This document shows positions 8,145-16,345 of a DNA stretch of 64,000 bases, in pieces. Source of the DNA: Burkholderia sp. 9120 (GTDB lineage: Bacteria; Pseudomonadota; Gammaproteobacteria; Burkholderiales; Burkholderiaceae); NCBI RefSeq assembly GCF_000745015.1, contig NZ_JQNA01000002.1, positions 5,332,001 to 5,396,000 on the forward strand, in the 5' to 3' direction. The translations under genes and the position numbers were made by a program. Numbering within the stretch: position 1 is the first letter of the stretch; the number at the start of each line of letters is the position of its first letter. The notes beneath the pieces are model-generated. The model did no database searches. It had not been told where the DNA came from and saw nothing but the letters and a program-made list of their open reading frames with translations.

Positions 8145-9407
8145 TCAGAGTTGCGACTCCAGTAACGGGATACATTTCTCGATCAGCTTCTCGGTGAACG
8201 GCCGGTGCAACCAGGCTTCGAGCGTGACCTGTTGCGACTGCTTGAGGTCGTCGGCGAAAACCGCTGTTTGCTGCTTCGCGAAGTCGCGGTCGTAGATGTT
8301 CAGATTCGCTTCGTCGTTGAGCTTGAACGAACGACTGTCGAAATTGGTCGAGCCGACCGACACCAGGTACTCGTCCACCACCAGCAATTTGCAATGGAAC
8401 ATGGTGGGTTGATACTCGAAGATCTCCACACCCGCTTTAAGCAGATCGCCCCAACATGCACGCGATGCCTCGCGAACCGTGTGCGTGTCGATGCGCTTGC
8501 CCGGTGTGATGATTTGCACTTTCACACCGCGCTTCGCGGCCTCGACGATCGCGTTGATCGTCAGCTTGTCGGGCACGAAGTAGGCGCTCGCCAGATGAAT
8601 GCTGTGAGTGGCCGCCGTGATCGCCATCAGATACATCAGCTGCATGTCGTCGCTGCCGCCCGATGGCGAGCTGCTGAACATGTGCGCGAGGCCTTCACCG
8701 GCGGCTTCCACTTTCGGAAAGTAGTCCGCGCCATGCAGTACATTGCCCGACGCTTTGACCCAGTTGTCCATGAACACGGCTTGCATGTGACCGACCACGG
8801 GTCCGGCCACGCGGAAATGCGTGTCACGCCAATGCTTTTCATCCTGCGCGTGGCCGGTCCATTCCGGTGCTATACCCACGCCGCCGGTGAACCCGATCCG
8901 TCCGTCGATCACCAGCAGCTTGCGGTGCGTGCGGTCGTTCATTCGACCGAGACCGGTCCAATGCGGCTTGTGATACTGAATGACTTCGGCGCCGCCGTCG
9001 CGCAGCAGCTTCAGATAGTGCTTGTCCATTTTCGACGAGCCGACCCAATCGAGCAGCACATGCACCGCGACGCCTTCGCGTGCTTTATCCGCCAGCGCCT
9101 GGGCGATCTGCTCGCCTATTTCACCGGACCAGTAAATGAACGTCTCGAAGGTGATGGTGTGGCGCGCGGATCGAATGCCTTCGAGCATCGAAGGAAAGAT
9201 GCGGTCGCCGTTAAGCAGCATCTCGAAGCGGTTGCCGGCAATAACCGGCGGCCCCAGCAACAGTCCCATGGAACGCAGGAATTGCGGATCGTCGCTGGCA
9301 TAACGACGCTCTATTTTGTGTTCGATCTTCTTCTCGCCACTCGACAGATTGGCAATCAGCAGAACGATAATGAGCGTAACGAACGCGGTAATAGGTATTG
9401 TCAGCAT
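8145..9407 (-). CDS. Cardiolipin synthase / phospholipase D family protein
   Basis: 420 residues. One N-terminal membrane helix (residues ~2-20) is followed by two PLD domains with complete HKD motifs: THRKLLVIDGRIGFTGG and FHCKLLVVDEYLVSVGSTNFD-like with HxK(x)4D. This is the bacterial ClsA/ClsB architecture with a single N-terminal anchor. Known chemistry: condensation of phosphatidylglycerol (or PG and PE) to cardiolipin at the inner membrane. It lies alone, 386 bases upstream of rhlA in the same direction; a functional link to the rhamnolipid operon is not shown. Confidence 0.88.
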   Translation of the reverse strand: MLTIPITAFVTLIIVLLIANLSSGEKKIEHKIERRYASDDPQFLRSMGLLLGPPVIAGNRFEMLLNGDRIFPSMLEGIRSARHTITFETFIYWSGEIGEQIAQALADKAREGVAVHVLLDWVGSSKMDKHYLKLLRDGGAEVIQYHKPHWTGLGRMNDRTHRKLLVIDGRIGFTGGVGIAPEWTGHAQDEKHWRDTHFRVAGPVVGHMQAVFMDNWVKASGNVLHGADYFPKVEAAGEGLAHMFSSSPSGGSDDMQLMYLMAITAATHSIHLASAYFVPDKLTINAIVEAAKRGVKVQIITPGKRIDTHTVREASRACWGDLLKAGVEIFEYQPTMFHCKLLVVDEYLVSVGSTNFDSRSFKLNDEANLNIYDRDFAKQQTAVFADDLKQSQQVTLEAWLHRPFTEKLIEKCIPLLESQL

Positions 9408-9556
9408 GCGTGGCCTCGATGCTAACCGGCGAGGCGCGCCGAATGCGCGCCCTGCGGTTCGATGAACAGATGCGGGCCCAAAGCCCGGCTTTTATCACGA
9501 ACGCAGGACGCATTGCGCGTGCCCGTTGCAGGCCCGCGCCTTGCTACTCGACTACT

Positions 9557-10042
9557 TTATCTGACGAGGGAGAAGGCTTCACGGCTGGCAATTTCACCGG
9601 CGCCATAAACGCCGACCACCGTATAGTCCGACGCCACGCACTCGAAGGTGGATTCGCTGAACGTGATGACGAAATGCCGCTGTGCAGGGATGGGCGACGC
9701 GACTGCCGAAATCTCGGCCGCCAGCGACGAATTCATGACTTCGTGAACCGACAAACCGGTTAATCCTTGCGAGGCGAGCGGATGAATGTCCAGATCGACA
9801 TCGCCGGGCGGTCCCAGCCGATGAAATACCGCGTCGGGAAACAGCACCGTGCAGTAAGGATCGTCGTCGGGATCGAATGGCCCGAAGCGTTCAAAGTCGG
9901 CTTCCGCGATCGGATAAGCCAGAATCACCCGGCCGGCGCTCGCGACGATGAAGGGTTCGGCGGCGTCTGCCGCGGGCTGAGGAACTGAGTCCAGCAGGAC
10001 GACCTGGTCCTCCTGCTGGGATGATGCAAGCGTGCTGGTCAT
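9557..10042 (-). CDS. Conserved hypothetical protein, cytoplasmic
   Basis: 161 residues, acidic, with no signal peptide or membrane segment. I do not recognise a domain. It begins with a Gln/Asp-rich stretch, then several short hydrophobic strands (FIVASAGRVILAYP; CTVLFPDAVFHRLG; HFVITFSESTFECV), suggesting a beta-rich fold. It lies 22 bases downstream of the H-NS-like gene on the same strand, so the two may be co-transcribed. A GGAG precedes ATG 10042. Codon use is normal for the window. Confidence 0.65.
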   Translation of the reverse strand: MTSTLASSQQEDQVVLLDSVPQPAADAAEPFIVASAGRVILAYPIAEADFERFGPFDPDDDPYCTVLFPDAVFHRLGPPGDVDLDIHPLASQGLTGLSVHEVMNSSLAAEISAVASPIPAQRHFVITFSESTFECVASDYTVVGVYGAGEIASREAFSLVR

Positions 10043-10064
10043 CTACTTCGCGACTCCGTGGCGC

Positions 10065-10907
10065 TTATGCGCCGGCTTGCACGGTTGAGGCTTGCGGCGC
10101 GGCTGCGGCGGCCGAAGCGGCTGCCTTTGCGGCGGGTTTGCGGCCCGGCGCTTTTCTCGCTACGCGGGTTGCAGCGGCTTTCTTCGCTGCGGGTTTCGCT
10201 GCCGCTGTTTTTCTGCTCGCTGCGCTGACCTTCTTTGCGGCGGTCTTTTTGGTGGCCGTCGCTTTCCTGGCCACGACTTTCTTTGCCGCTGCCTTCTTGC
10301 TCACCGCGCCGCTGGTGGCCGTCGCTTTTACTTTACCGGCCGTTTTGGCCACGGCTTTGCCCGCTTCTTTCGCTCCGGCTGCCGCGCTGTCGATCAGGAA
10401 TTTGCTACGGTCTTTGACCGTTGCCAGCCATGCCGGCGCCGGACCGCGTCCACTCCAGGTCGCGCCGGTTTTCGGGTTGTAGTACTTGGGTGGCTGCGCG
10501 CCTTTAGGCTGACCTTTACCGCCTTTCGCGTGCGTGAGCGCCGCTTTCGCAACGGACTTCAATTCGCTCGCGCCTTCAACCAGGTATTGAGTGCGGTCTT
10601 TGACACCGGCAATCCAACCCGGCGCGCGGCCGTGACCGGTCCAGGTCGCACCGGTTTTATGATCGCGGTACTTGGCCGGCTTACCGCCCGTTACCGCTTT
10701 TACCTTAACGTTTCCGCCGTGGCCATTCAGGCCTTGTGCCGCGCGCCGCGCTTTTGCTTTGGCTTCGATATCCGTAGTAGTCAGGCCATGCTTGAGCATC
10801 AGACCGCGAATCTGGTCGACTGCGTCTTGTGCTTTCCTGGCAATAAGAACGTCCGCTTGCGCCTGGAGCTTCTTAAGCTTTGCTTGGATTTGCTCTAACG
10901 AAGGCAT
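10065..10907 (-). CDS. H-NS family protein with two C-terminal-type DNA-binding modules and an H1-like tail
   Basis: 280 residues from the ATG at 10907, chosen because AAGGAG sits eight bases before it; an upstream in-frame start lacks this. Residues 1-60 form the coiled-coil oligomerisation region. Two copies of the H-NS DNA-binding module follow: residues ~79-100 (YRDHKTGATWTGHGRAPGW) and ~142-163 (YYNPKTGATWSGRGPAPAW). Residues ~180-280 are an Ala/Lys repeat tail (KKAAAKK, AAKPAAKKAA) like histone H1 or Bordetella BpH1. Ordinary H-NS is ~100-135 residues with one module. Expected role: binding and silencing AT-rich DNA; the doubled module could raise affinity or bridge DNA. Confidence 0.88.
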   Translation of the reverse strand: MPSLEQIQAKLKKLQAQADVLIARKAQDAVDQIRGLMLKHGLTTTDIEAKAKARRAAQGLNGHGGNVKVKAVTGGKPAKYRDHKTGATWTGHGRAPGWIAGVKDRTQYLVEGASELKSVAKAALTHAKGGKGQPKGAQPPKYYNPKTGATWSGRGPAPAWLATVKDRSKFLIDSAAAGAKEAGKAVAKTAGKVKATATSGAVSKKAAAKKVVARKATATKKTAAKKVSAASRKTAAAKPAAKKAAATRVARKAPGRKPAAKAAASAAAAAPQASTVQAGA

Positions 10908-11132
10908 TTGATTGCTCCTTATATGTTGATCGATCGAACTATGCCACGAATGACACGAGAAAGGCAGATCTATGTGGCTATAAAGCAGCAGCCTTACCCG
11001 ATCATGCATGCCGTGGAGTCCGAACCTTTCGGGTTCTCTACTCGTCACTACTCGAAAGCCATCCTTTTACTTCCCTTCCCCTTACCTCGCCGGTTGCCTT
11101 TCTTTTACTTCCGATCATTTTTTCCGAACCAC

Positions 11133-11471
11133 TCACGCAGGCGTAAACACTACCGCCTGGCGATCGGCGATGTACCTCACGCTGCGTATGAAGCGGTATT
11201 GCTGATCGTCGGCGGTAATCTGGTTGAGTCCCAGGCGGGTGAGCGCCAGCATGTCGTCCGCCTGAGTCGCGGCTACTACGCCGTGATCCGTCAATTGCTC
11301 CAGCGCGCCGGATGGATTGCCGATATAAACACTGCGCACTTGCGTGCCGATCCGCATCAGGACCACGCTTTCTCCCTCATCGAGCGCCAGTTCGAGATAG
11401 CCGGCAAGCGTTCGCAACGACTCCGGCGTGCAAGTCTGAGACTGATAGATTGCAGCGTTCGATAACATCAT
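11133..11471 (-). CDS. Hypothetical small cytoplasmic protein
   Basis: 112 residues, starting at tandem ATG codons (11471, 11468) preceded by GGGGAA. No membrane segment or signal. I do not recognise a family. The sequence alternates short helices and strands (LAGYLELALDEGESVVLMRIG; DDMLALTRLGLNQI). It stands alone between the H-NS-like gene and a small plus-strand gene. Coding status rests on GC-rich third positions, a plausible start and lack of a better frame. Confidence 0.6.
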   Translation of the reverse strand: MMLSNAAIYQSQTCTPESLRTLAGYLELALDEGESVVLMRIGTQVRSVYIGNPSGALEQLTDHGVVAATQADDMLALTRLGLNQITADDQQYRFIRSVRYIADRQAVVFTPA

Positions 11472-11717
11472 TTGCGTTTCCCCGTGTCACGCGTCAAGCG
11501 AAGGCCGCCGCCGCGTGCGGCGGCAATAGTCGCTTCTACTATAGGCAAGCATTCGGAGATTCAAAGGAGAGCGGTCGTTTTTTTATCGTTTGAGTGGGTT
11601 TGCACGCTGAACGGCTTTAAAAAATCCCATTGTGGGCAAGCCGAGTTGCTGAACGGGCTATTGAAATAGCACCGGTTAGCGCCACCTTGGGACAACTCAA
11701 CAGAACGGTACTTTCAG

Positions 11718-11954
11718 ATGAAAGCTGGTTACATCAAAACGGCCCTCGCGTCGCTGGCACTCACTTCGGCAGCGATCGGCACGGCGAATGCCGCCGGTTG
11801 TATCAAGGGGGCTGTCGTAGGCGGGGTGGCGGGGCACTACGCCGGGCATCATGCGGTAGTGGGCGCGGTGGGCGGCTGTATCGTGGGACACCATCTGGCC
11901 AAAAAACACGCGCAGGAACAGGCCGCGCAGCGCCAACAGGTGCGAGCGGAATAG
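11718..11954 (+). CDS. Small secreted glycine-zipper protein
   Basis: 78 residues. A signal peptide (MKAGYIKTALASLALTSAAI..ANA) is cleaved near residue 25. The mature part has a glycine-zipper hairpin, GAVVGGVAGHYAGHHAVVGA, followed by GGCIVGHHLAKKHAQEQ, with two Cys and several His. Such small Gly-zipper proteins associate with the envelope in proteobacteria; exact function is unknown. A stable hairpin follows the stop at 11980-12007. Confidence 0.7.
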   Translation: MKAGYIKTALASLALTSAAIGTANAAGCIKGAVVGGVAGHYAGHHAVVGAVGGCIVGHHLAKKHAQEQAAQRQQVRAE

Positions 11955-11979
11955 CCGGAAAGTACTAAAAAGGCGGAGA

Positions 11980-12007
11980 GGCGGCGGCAGTTTTCACGGC
12001 CGCCGCC
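11980..12007 (+). terminator. GC hairpin after the glycine-zipper gene
   Basis: Nine-base stem GGCGGCGGC / GCCGCCGCC with a ten-base loop, 25 bases after the stop. There is no U-tract, so it may be a 3'-end stabiliser and not a classical terminator. Confidence 0.4.
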
Positions 12008-12054
12008 TACCAGGCAAACGCGCAAACGCGTCACCGATCAACCAACCGGCGCAA

Positions 12055-13128
12055 TTACGCTATGCGCACACCATGAGCCGGCAGAATCTCCTGCGTCGTC
12101 ACGAAGCGGTGCTCTTTGACCGAGTCATGAAATAGACGGTAATCGCTCTTCTCAAACGCATCCGTCCATTGGGGCTTATCGCCCGTATCGTCATCCAACT
12201 GCAATCCGGTGGCGTTGCACTTCCAGGAACCGGGGCCTTTGGCCACATACTGTGGAATCGACTCCCGCAAACCCGGAATGCCGCCCGTACTCACCACGTC
12301 GCAAATCGTCTTCAGGCGCTGGTTATCGTCCAGATTCCGATTGGTATCGAGAAGCTCGGTGAGCGCCTCTTTCACGTTCGGCGGCAAACCGGGTTGCGTT
12401 TCAAAGTCTTCCCGATTGGCGACATAGGCGCGCACCGCGCGGCAAGCCATCTCGGCCGCTTGCACGAACTCCGGCAAATTATGTCTTTCGATGAACTCGT
12501 TTCGACCGTCGATGTAGTGCCATTTGGCCCATGGCTGGTCGGGATAGTGCAACGCGGCGCCGTGACCGACCGGCAGCGCCACCGTCAGCACGTCCTCTTC
12601 GATGTGTTCGATCAGATGCTGGGTGACCAGTTTCAATCTGGCAAACCAGCCTTTGCGCGTGCAATCCTGCGACTCCAGTAAATGAACCCGGTTCGCCGGA
12701 CTCTCGATACCGGAGAATCCCTGGTGTGCCCAGGTATCGACGTAGGTGTGAAGCGTCACGCCGAGACGGTGCAATGCCGTTTCCGCGCCCCGCTGCCGGA
12801 TCGCCCGGCGCACCATTTCGCGCGCCACCTCGCTATCCGGACGGCACACGGCTTTTTCCTGAAGCGTGTCGCCCTCGCCTGCCGGCAGAAAATGAAAAGG
12901 CGCCCAGACGAGACGGTTCTGGTCATTCTCCGTGTTCGCATAGTCGAACATCTTGTGCGCGGTGGCGAAGCGCTCGAACGTCTCGCCCCCTTCAAAGCGC
13001 AGTATTCCGGCCGTCGTCGCATCGTCGACATACTGGCAGGCATGCGCGACGGTGAGCGCGTCGCTTGTCGCCATGCCGCCAATGCGCGCGGCGATATAGA
13101 CCACACCATAGTGAAAGTCGATATTCAT
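12055..13128 (-). CDS. His-rich DUF6765-like protein, possible metal-dependent hydrolase fold
   Basis: 357 residues, no signal peptide. The N-terminus MNIDFHYGVVYIAARIGG and the later motifs VAHACQYVDDA, HKMFDYAN and LHTYVDTWAHQGFSG place conserved His and Asp residues in helices, a pattern reminiscent of zinc-dependent phospholipase C / S1-P1 nuclease folds. I recall similar proteins under DUF6765, but metal binding and activity are inferred from residue pattern only. Convergent with the small plus-strand gene upstream of it and not in an evident operon. Confidence 0.65.
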   Translation of the reverse strand: MNIDFHYGVVYIAARIGGMATSDALTVAHACQYVDDATTAGILRFEGGETFERFATAHKMFDYANTENDQNRLVWAPFHFLPAGEGDTLQEKAVCRPDSEVAREMVRRAIRQRGAETALHRLGVTLHTYVDTWAHQGFSGIESPANRVHLLESQDCTRKGWFARLKLVTQHLIEHIEEDVLTVALPVGHGAALHYPDQPWAKWHYIDGRNEFIERHNLPEFVQAAEMACRAVRAYVANREDFETQPGLPPNVKEALTELLDTNRNLDDNQRLKTICDVVSTGGIPGLRESIPQYVAKGPGSWKCNATGLQLDDDTGDKPQWTDAFEKSDYRLFHDSVKEHRFVTTQEILPAHGVRIA

Positions 13129-13322
13129 GGCAGGCGCTCCAGACGCGCGGCGAATGACGGTGGGATCGTTCAGGTTGGTGCGGCCAGGCAGAATCCGCGT
13201 CGGCGCACGGCTAGAGAGTAAACGAAGAACGCCGGCCGGACTTTAAATAAAGCGCGCTCGCGTCGACTCGCTTCTGACACTCTTCCGACACCCTTCTGAC
13301 ACGCACAGTACGCGGAATGAAA

Positions 13323-13355
13323 AAAGCCCCGCTGCGATTTCCGCAGCGGGGCTTT
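13323..13355 (-). terminator. Rho-independent terminator of the FKBP gene
   Basis: Fourteen-base perfect stem AAAGCCCCGCTGCG / CGCAGCGGGGCTTT with loop ATTTC; on the minus strand it runs into TTTTTTC. It lies about 20 bases after the FKBP stop. Confidence 0.9.
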
Positions 13356-13375
13356 CTCTTTGCGCAGATCGCGCT

Positions 13376-13780
13376 TTATTGCTTGACGATGTCGACCAGT
13401 TCGACTTCAAACGTCAGGTCGCTATTCGGCGGAATCACGCCGACGCCACGATCGCCATAAGCGGTCGCCGCCGGGCAGGTCAGCTTCGCCTTACCGCCCA
13501 CTTTCATCTTCTGCACGCCTTGCGTCCAGCACGGAATCACGCGGTTCAGCGGGAACGTAGCCGGGCCACCGTGGCTCGCGGAACTATCGAACTCGGTCCC
13601 GTTGGCCAGCGTGCCACGGTAGTTGACCTTGACGACGTCGGTAGCGGCCGGTTGGGCGCCGGTGCCCTGCTTCAGTTGTTCGACGATCACGCCGGAAGGC
13701 AGTTTTTCGGTGGTGGGCGCGGCGGCCATTGCCGCCGAAGACAACACGGCTGCGGCGACCAAAGCAACGATAGATTTCAA
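13376..13780 (-). CDS. Secreted FKBP-type peptidyl-prolyl cis-trans isomerase
   Basis: 134 residues. Signal peptide MKSIVALVAAAVLSSAAMAA, then one FKBP domain: VKVNYRGTLANGTEFDSS, FPLNRVIPCWTQGVQKMKVG, CPAATAYGDRG and IPPNSDLTFEVELVDI. These correspond to the FkpA/Mip-type catalytic domain without the N-terminal dimerisation helices. Expected role: proline isomerisation and folding of periplasmic proteins. The usual Gly-Trp before the flap is Cys-Trp here. Monocistronic, with its own terminator. Confidence 0.9.
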   Translation of the reverse strand: MKSIVALVAAAVLSSAAMAAAPTTEKLPSGVIVEQLKQGTGAQPAATDVVKVNYRGTLANGTEFDSSASHGGPATFPLNRVIPCWTQGVQKMKVGGKAKLTCPAATAYGDRGVGVIPPNSDLTFEVELVDIVKQ

Positions 13781-13933
13781 AGCAAGTCTCCAGGTGAAGG
13801 GTGCGCGTCATTGTAACGGATCACCTGGCGTGCACCCCGGGCCCGGGTAGTCCATGGATTGGCACGTTGCCAATCGGCTCCGCGAAAGACTTAATGAGAA
13901 CAGCGTTCTGGCAGCGCTTTCACCGGCGCGGAT

Positions 13934-14470
13934 CTATTCGGCGTCGGTGTCTTCGTTTTCGTTGTTGTCCATCAGCGGACCGCTTTTCGCCATTTCACGC
14001 TGATTCAATGACACCGCCCGTTGCTCCATCCGTTTAAGTAGTCCGTCGAGAAGAACGGCTTCTTCATCGCTCAGACAGGCGGCGAACTCAGTGTTATAGC
14101 GTTGCCCGCTCTTTCGTGCGTGCTCGTAGACCTGACGGCCGGCTTCGGTCAGCGCGAGTACGGTCAGTCTCTTGTTCTCCGGCAAGCGCGTTTTCGCAAT
14201 CAGGCCTTTGTTGACCATATTCGCGACGCAGCGGCTTGCGACCACCATATCGAGCGCGGCCTGTTCGGCGAGTTGCGTCAGACTCGCATCCGGGTATTTA
14301 CCGACGAACGCGAGAATGCGCCAGTCACGCCGGGTGATGCCGAGTTCTCGCCGGAACATCAGGCCGACACCCTGAACCGCCACTCGCGCCAGGTTATGCA
14401 ACCGGTACAGCAGGAATTCGTCGATGTGCTCGGGATGCTTCAACACAGGCGGCAATGAAGGATCGGACAC
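13934..14470 (-). CDS. MarR-family transcriptional regulator
   Basis: 178 residues with the MarR winged helix-turn-helix: RRDWRILAFVGKYPDASLTQLAEQ, recognition helix DMVVASRCVANMVNKG, wing LIAKTRLPENKRLTVLALT. C-terminal dimer helix follows and the last 15 residues are Asp/Glu/Asn-rich. It is divergent from the sulfatase gene, with 200 bases between the starts, so it probably controls itself and the sulfatase-MFS pair. MarR proteins usually sense small aromatic or phenolic ligands; the ligand here is unknown. Confidence 0.88.
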   Translation of the reverse strand: MSDPSLPPVLKHPEHIDEFLLYRLHNLARVAVQGVGLMFRRELGITRRDWRILAFVGKYPDASLTQLAEQAALDMVVASRCVANMVNKGLIAKTRLPENKRLTVLALTEAGRQVYEHARKSGQRYNTEFAACLSDEEAVLLDGLLKRMEQRAVSLNQREMAKSGPLMDNNENEDTDAE

Positions 14471-14540
14471 GGTGAGTGTAGGGAATTTGTTGGCTCGCCG
14501 GCCATTATGACGCGCTTTTCCCGCAACGGCGCCGCCCTAT

Positions 14541-14574
14541 TGTGCATTCGCACATATATTTGATTAGGTCAATC
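14541..14574. promoter_or_regulatory. Candidate MarR operator dyads in the divergent promoter
   Basis: TGTGCATTCGCACA (14541-14554) is a 5-base dyad with a 4-base spacer, and TTGATTAGGTCAA (about 14560-14572) is a second 4-base dyad. Both lie between the divergent MarR and sulfatase genes. MarR dimers bind such short palindromes; assignment is by position. Confidence 0.4.
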
Positions 14575-14670
14575 GTGGCGTTCGTTTCTAGCATCGAACA
14601 TGTTTCCGGTTCGTTACCGCTTCTTCTCTCTATTCTATTCAGGCCGCAAGGCCGCAGACGGTGCTTACAG

Positions 14671-16242
14671 ATGGCGGACACCCGCAACGTTCTCTTTATC
14701 ATGTGCGACCAGCTACGCCGCGATCATCTGGGCTGCTACGGACACCCTTACCTGCGAACCCGGCATATCGACGCACTCGCTTCGCGCGGCGTACGCTTCG
14801 ACAATGCCTTTGTCAGTTCCGGCGTTTGCGGTCCGTCGCGCATGTCGTATTACACCGGCCGCACAATGAGCAGTCACGGCGCAAACTGGAACCGCGTGCC
14901 GCTCTCGATCGGCGAAATGACGCTCGGCGAGTACCTGCGACTCAATGGCCGCTCACTCGCGCTGGCCGGCAAAACCCACGTCATGGCCGACGCCCATGGT
15001 ATGGAGCGGCTCGACATCGCCCGGCAAAGTCCGCTCGGCCGCCGCCTGTCGACAGGATCGTTCGACGAACTCGATCGTTACGACGGTCATCACGAACCGG
15101 GCAAGGAAAGCGGCTATCCGGCCTTTCTGCGCGAACATGGTTACGCTAGCGACAAACCGTGGAGCGATTTCGCCATTAGCGTGGAAGACGATAGCGGCGC
15201 GGTCCACTCGGGCTGGAAAATGCGCAACGTTCGCTGGCCGGCACGCGTGGCCGAACCGCATTCCGAAACCGCGTACATGACCAGTCAGGCGATCCGCTAT
15301 ATCGAGCAACAAGGCGACGAGCCGTGGGCCTTGCATTTGTCGTACGTAAAGCCGCATTGGCCGTATGTCGCCCCGCGCCCGTATCACAACCTGTATTCGC
15401 TCGACCAATGTCTGCCGCTCGAACGCCGGGCCGCCGAACTCGACAACGCGCATCCGGTCGTCGCCGCGTATCGCACTCAGGAAGAGTGCGTCAATTTCGC
15501 GCGCGAAGAAGTCTCGAACACGGTGAGACCGGTCTACCAGGGTTTGATCCAGCAGATCGACGACCATCTCGGCCAATTGTGGGAAACACTAGAACGCCTC
15601 GGCCGCTGGGAAGATACGTTGATCGTGTTTACCGCCGACCACGGCGATTTTCTCGGCGACCATTGGCTCGGCGAAAAAGAACTGTTCTACGACACCGTGC
15701 AGCGCGTGCCGATGATCGTCTACGATCCGTCGACCCAGGCCGACGCAACACGTGGTAGCGTCGAACCGCGCTTTATGTCCGGTATCGACGTAGTGCCGAC
15801 GGTACTCGACGCGCTCGGTCTGCCGGCTTATGAAGAGCGTATCGAAGGACGTTCGGTATTACCGCTCACACGCAATGAAGCGGATGGCGCGCAGGGCTGG
15901 CGCGATTACGTGGTCGCCGAACTCGACTACAGTTTCCGCGGCGCGCGGCTCGCGCTCGGACGTCAACCCGACGAATGCCGCGGCTGGATGGTGCGCGACT
16001 CGCGTTGGAAGTACATTCACTGGCTAGGCTACCGGCCGCAACTGTTCGATCTGGCGAACGATCCGCACGAATACGCCGACCTCGGCGCCGACGCCAGTCA
16101 TGCCGCGATCCGCGAGCGGATGCACGCAAAACTCGCGGACTGGTACGGCTCGCTGAAGCAGCGCGTCACGATCGACAATCCGACCGTGGAAAGCAAGACC
16201 AACACGCACAAGGATTGGGGCGTGTTCTTCGGCGAATGGTAA
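14671..16242 (+). CDS. Sulfatase / phosphonate monoester hydrolase family protein
   Basis: 523 residues from ATG 14671; the frame is open upstream but the family N-terminus RNVLFIMCDQLRRDHLGCYG begins here. The formylglycine motif C-x-P-S-R is intact (VCGPSRMSYYTGR), so the Cys should be converted to formylglycine. Metal ligands are in MCDQ, GKTHVMAD and TADHGDFLGDHWLGEKE. No signal peptide, so cytoplasmic. Known family reactions are hydrolysis of sulfate esters or phosphonate/phosphate esters; sequence alone does not decide. A major-facilitator gene follows 103 bases later, suggesting uptake of the substrate. Confidence 0.85.
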   Translation: MADTRNVLFIMCDQLRRDHLGCYGHPYLRTRHIDALASRGVRFDNAFVSSGVCGPSRMSYYTGRTMSSHGANWNRVPLSIGEMTLGEYLRLNGRSLALAGKTHVMADAHGMERLDIARQSPLGRRLSTGSFDELDRYDGHHEPGKESGYPAFLREHGYASDKPWSDFAISVEDDSGAVHSGWKMRNVRWPARVAEPHSETAYMTSQAIRYIEQQGDEPWALHLSYVKPHWPYVAPRPYHNLYSLDQCLPLERRAAELDNAHPVVAAYRTQEECVNFAREEVSNTVRPVYQGLIQQIDDHLGQLWETLERLGRWEDTLIVFTADHGDFLGDHWLGEKELFYDTVQRVPMIVYDPSTQADATRGSVEPRFMSGIDVVPTVLDALGLPAYEERIEGRSVLPLTRNEADGAQGWRDYVVAELDYSFRGARLALGRQPDECRGWMVRDSRWKYIHWLGYRPQLFDLANDPHEYADLGADASHAAIRERMHAKLADWYGSLKQRVTIDNPTVESKTNTHKDWGVFFGEW

Positions 16243-16345
16243 AAAGTAATGCGACGTAGGCGGCTATAACAACGAATCCAGTCCGCCGATAAGATCACAC
16301 CACAGGCGTGCCGACCGATCCGGCCAGCACGTCAGGAGACACAGG

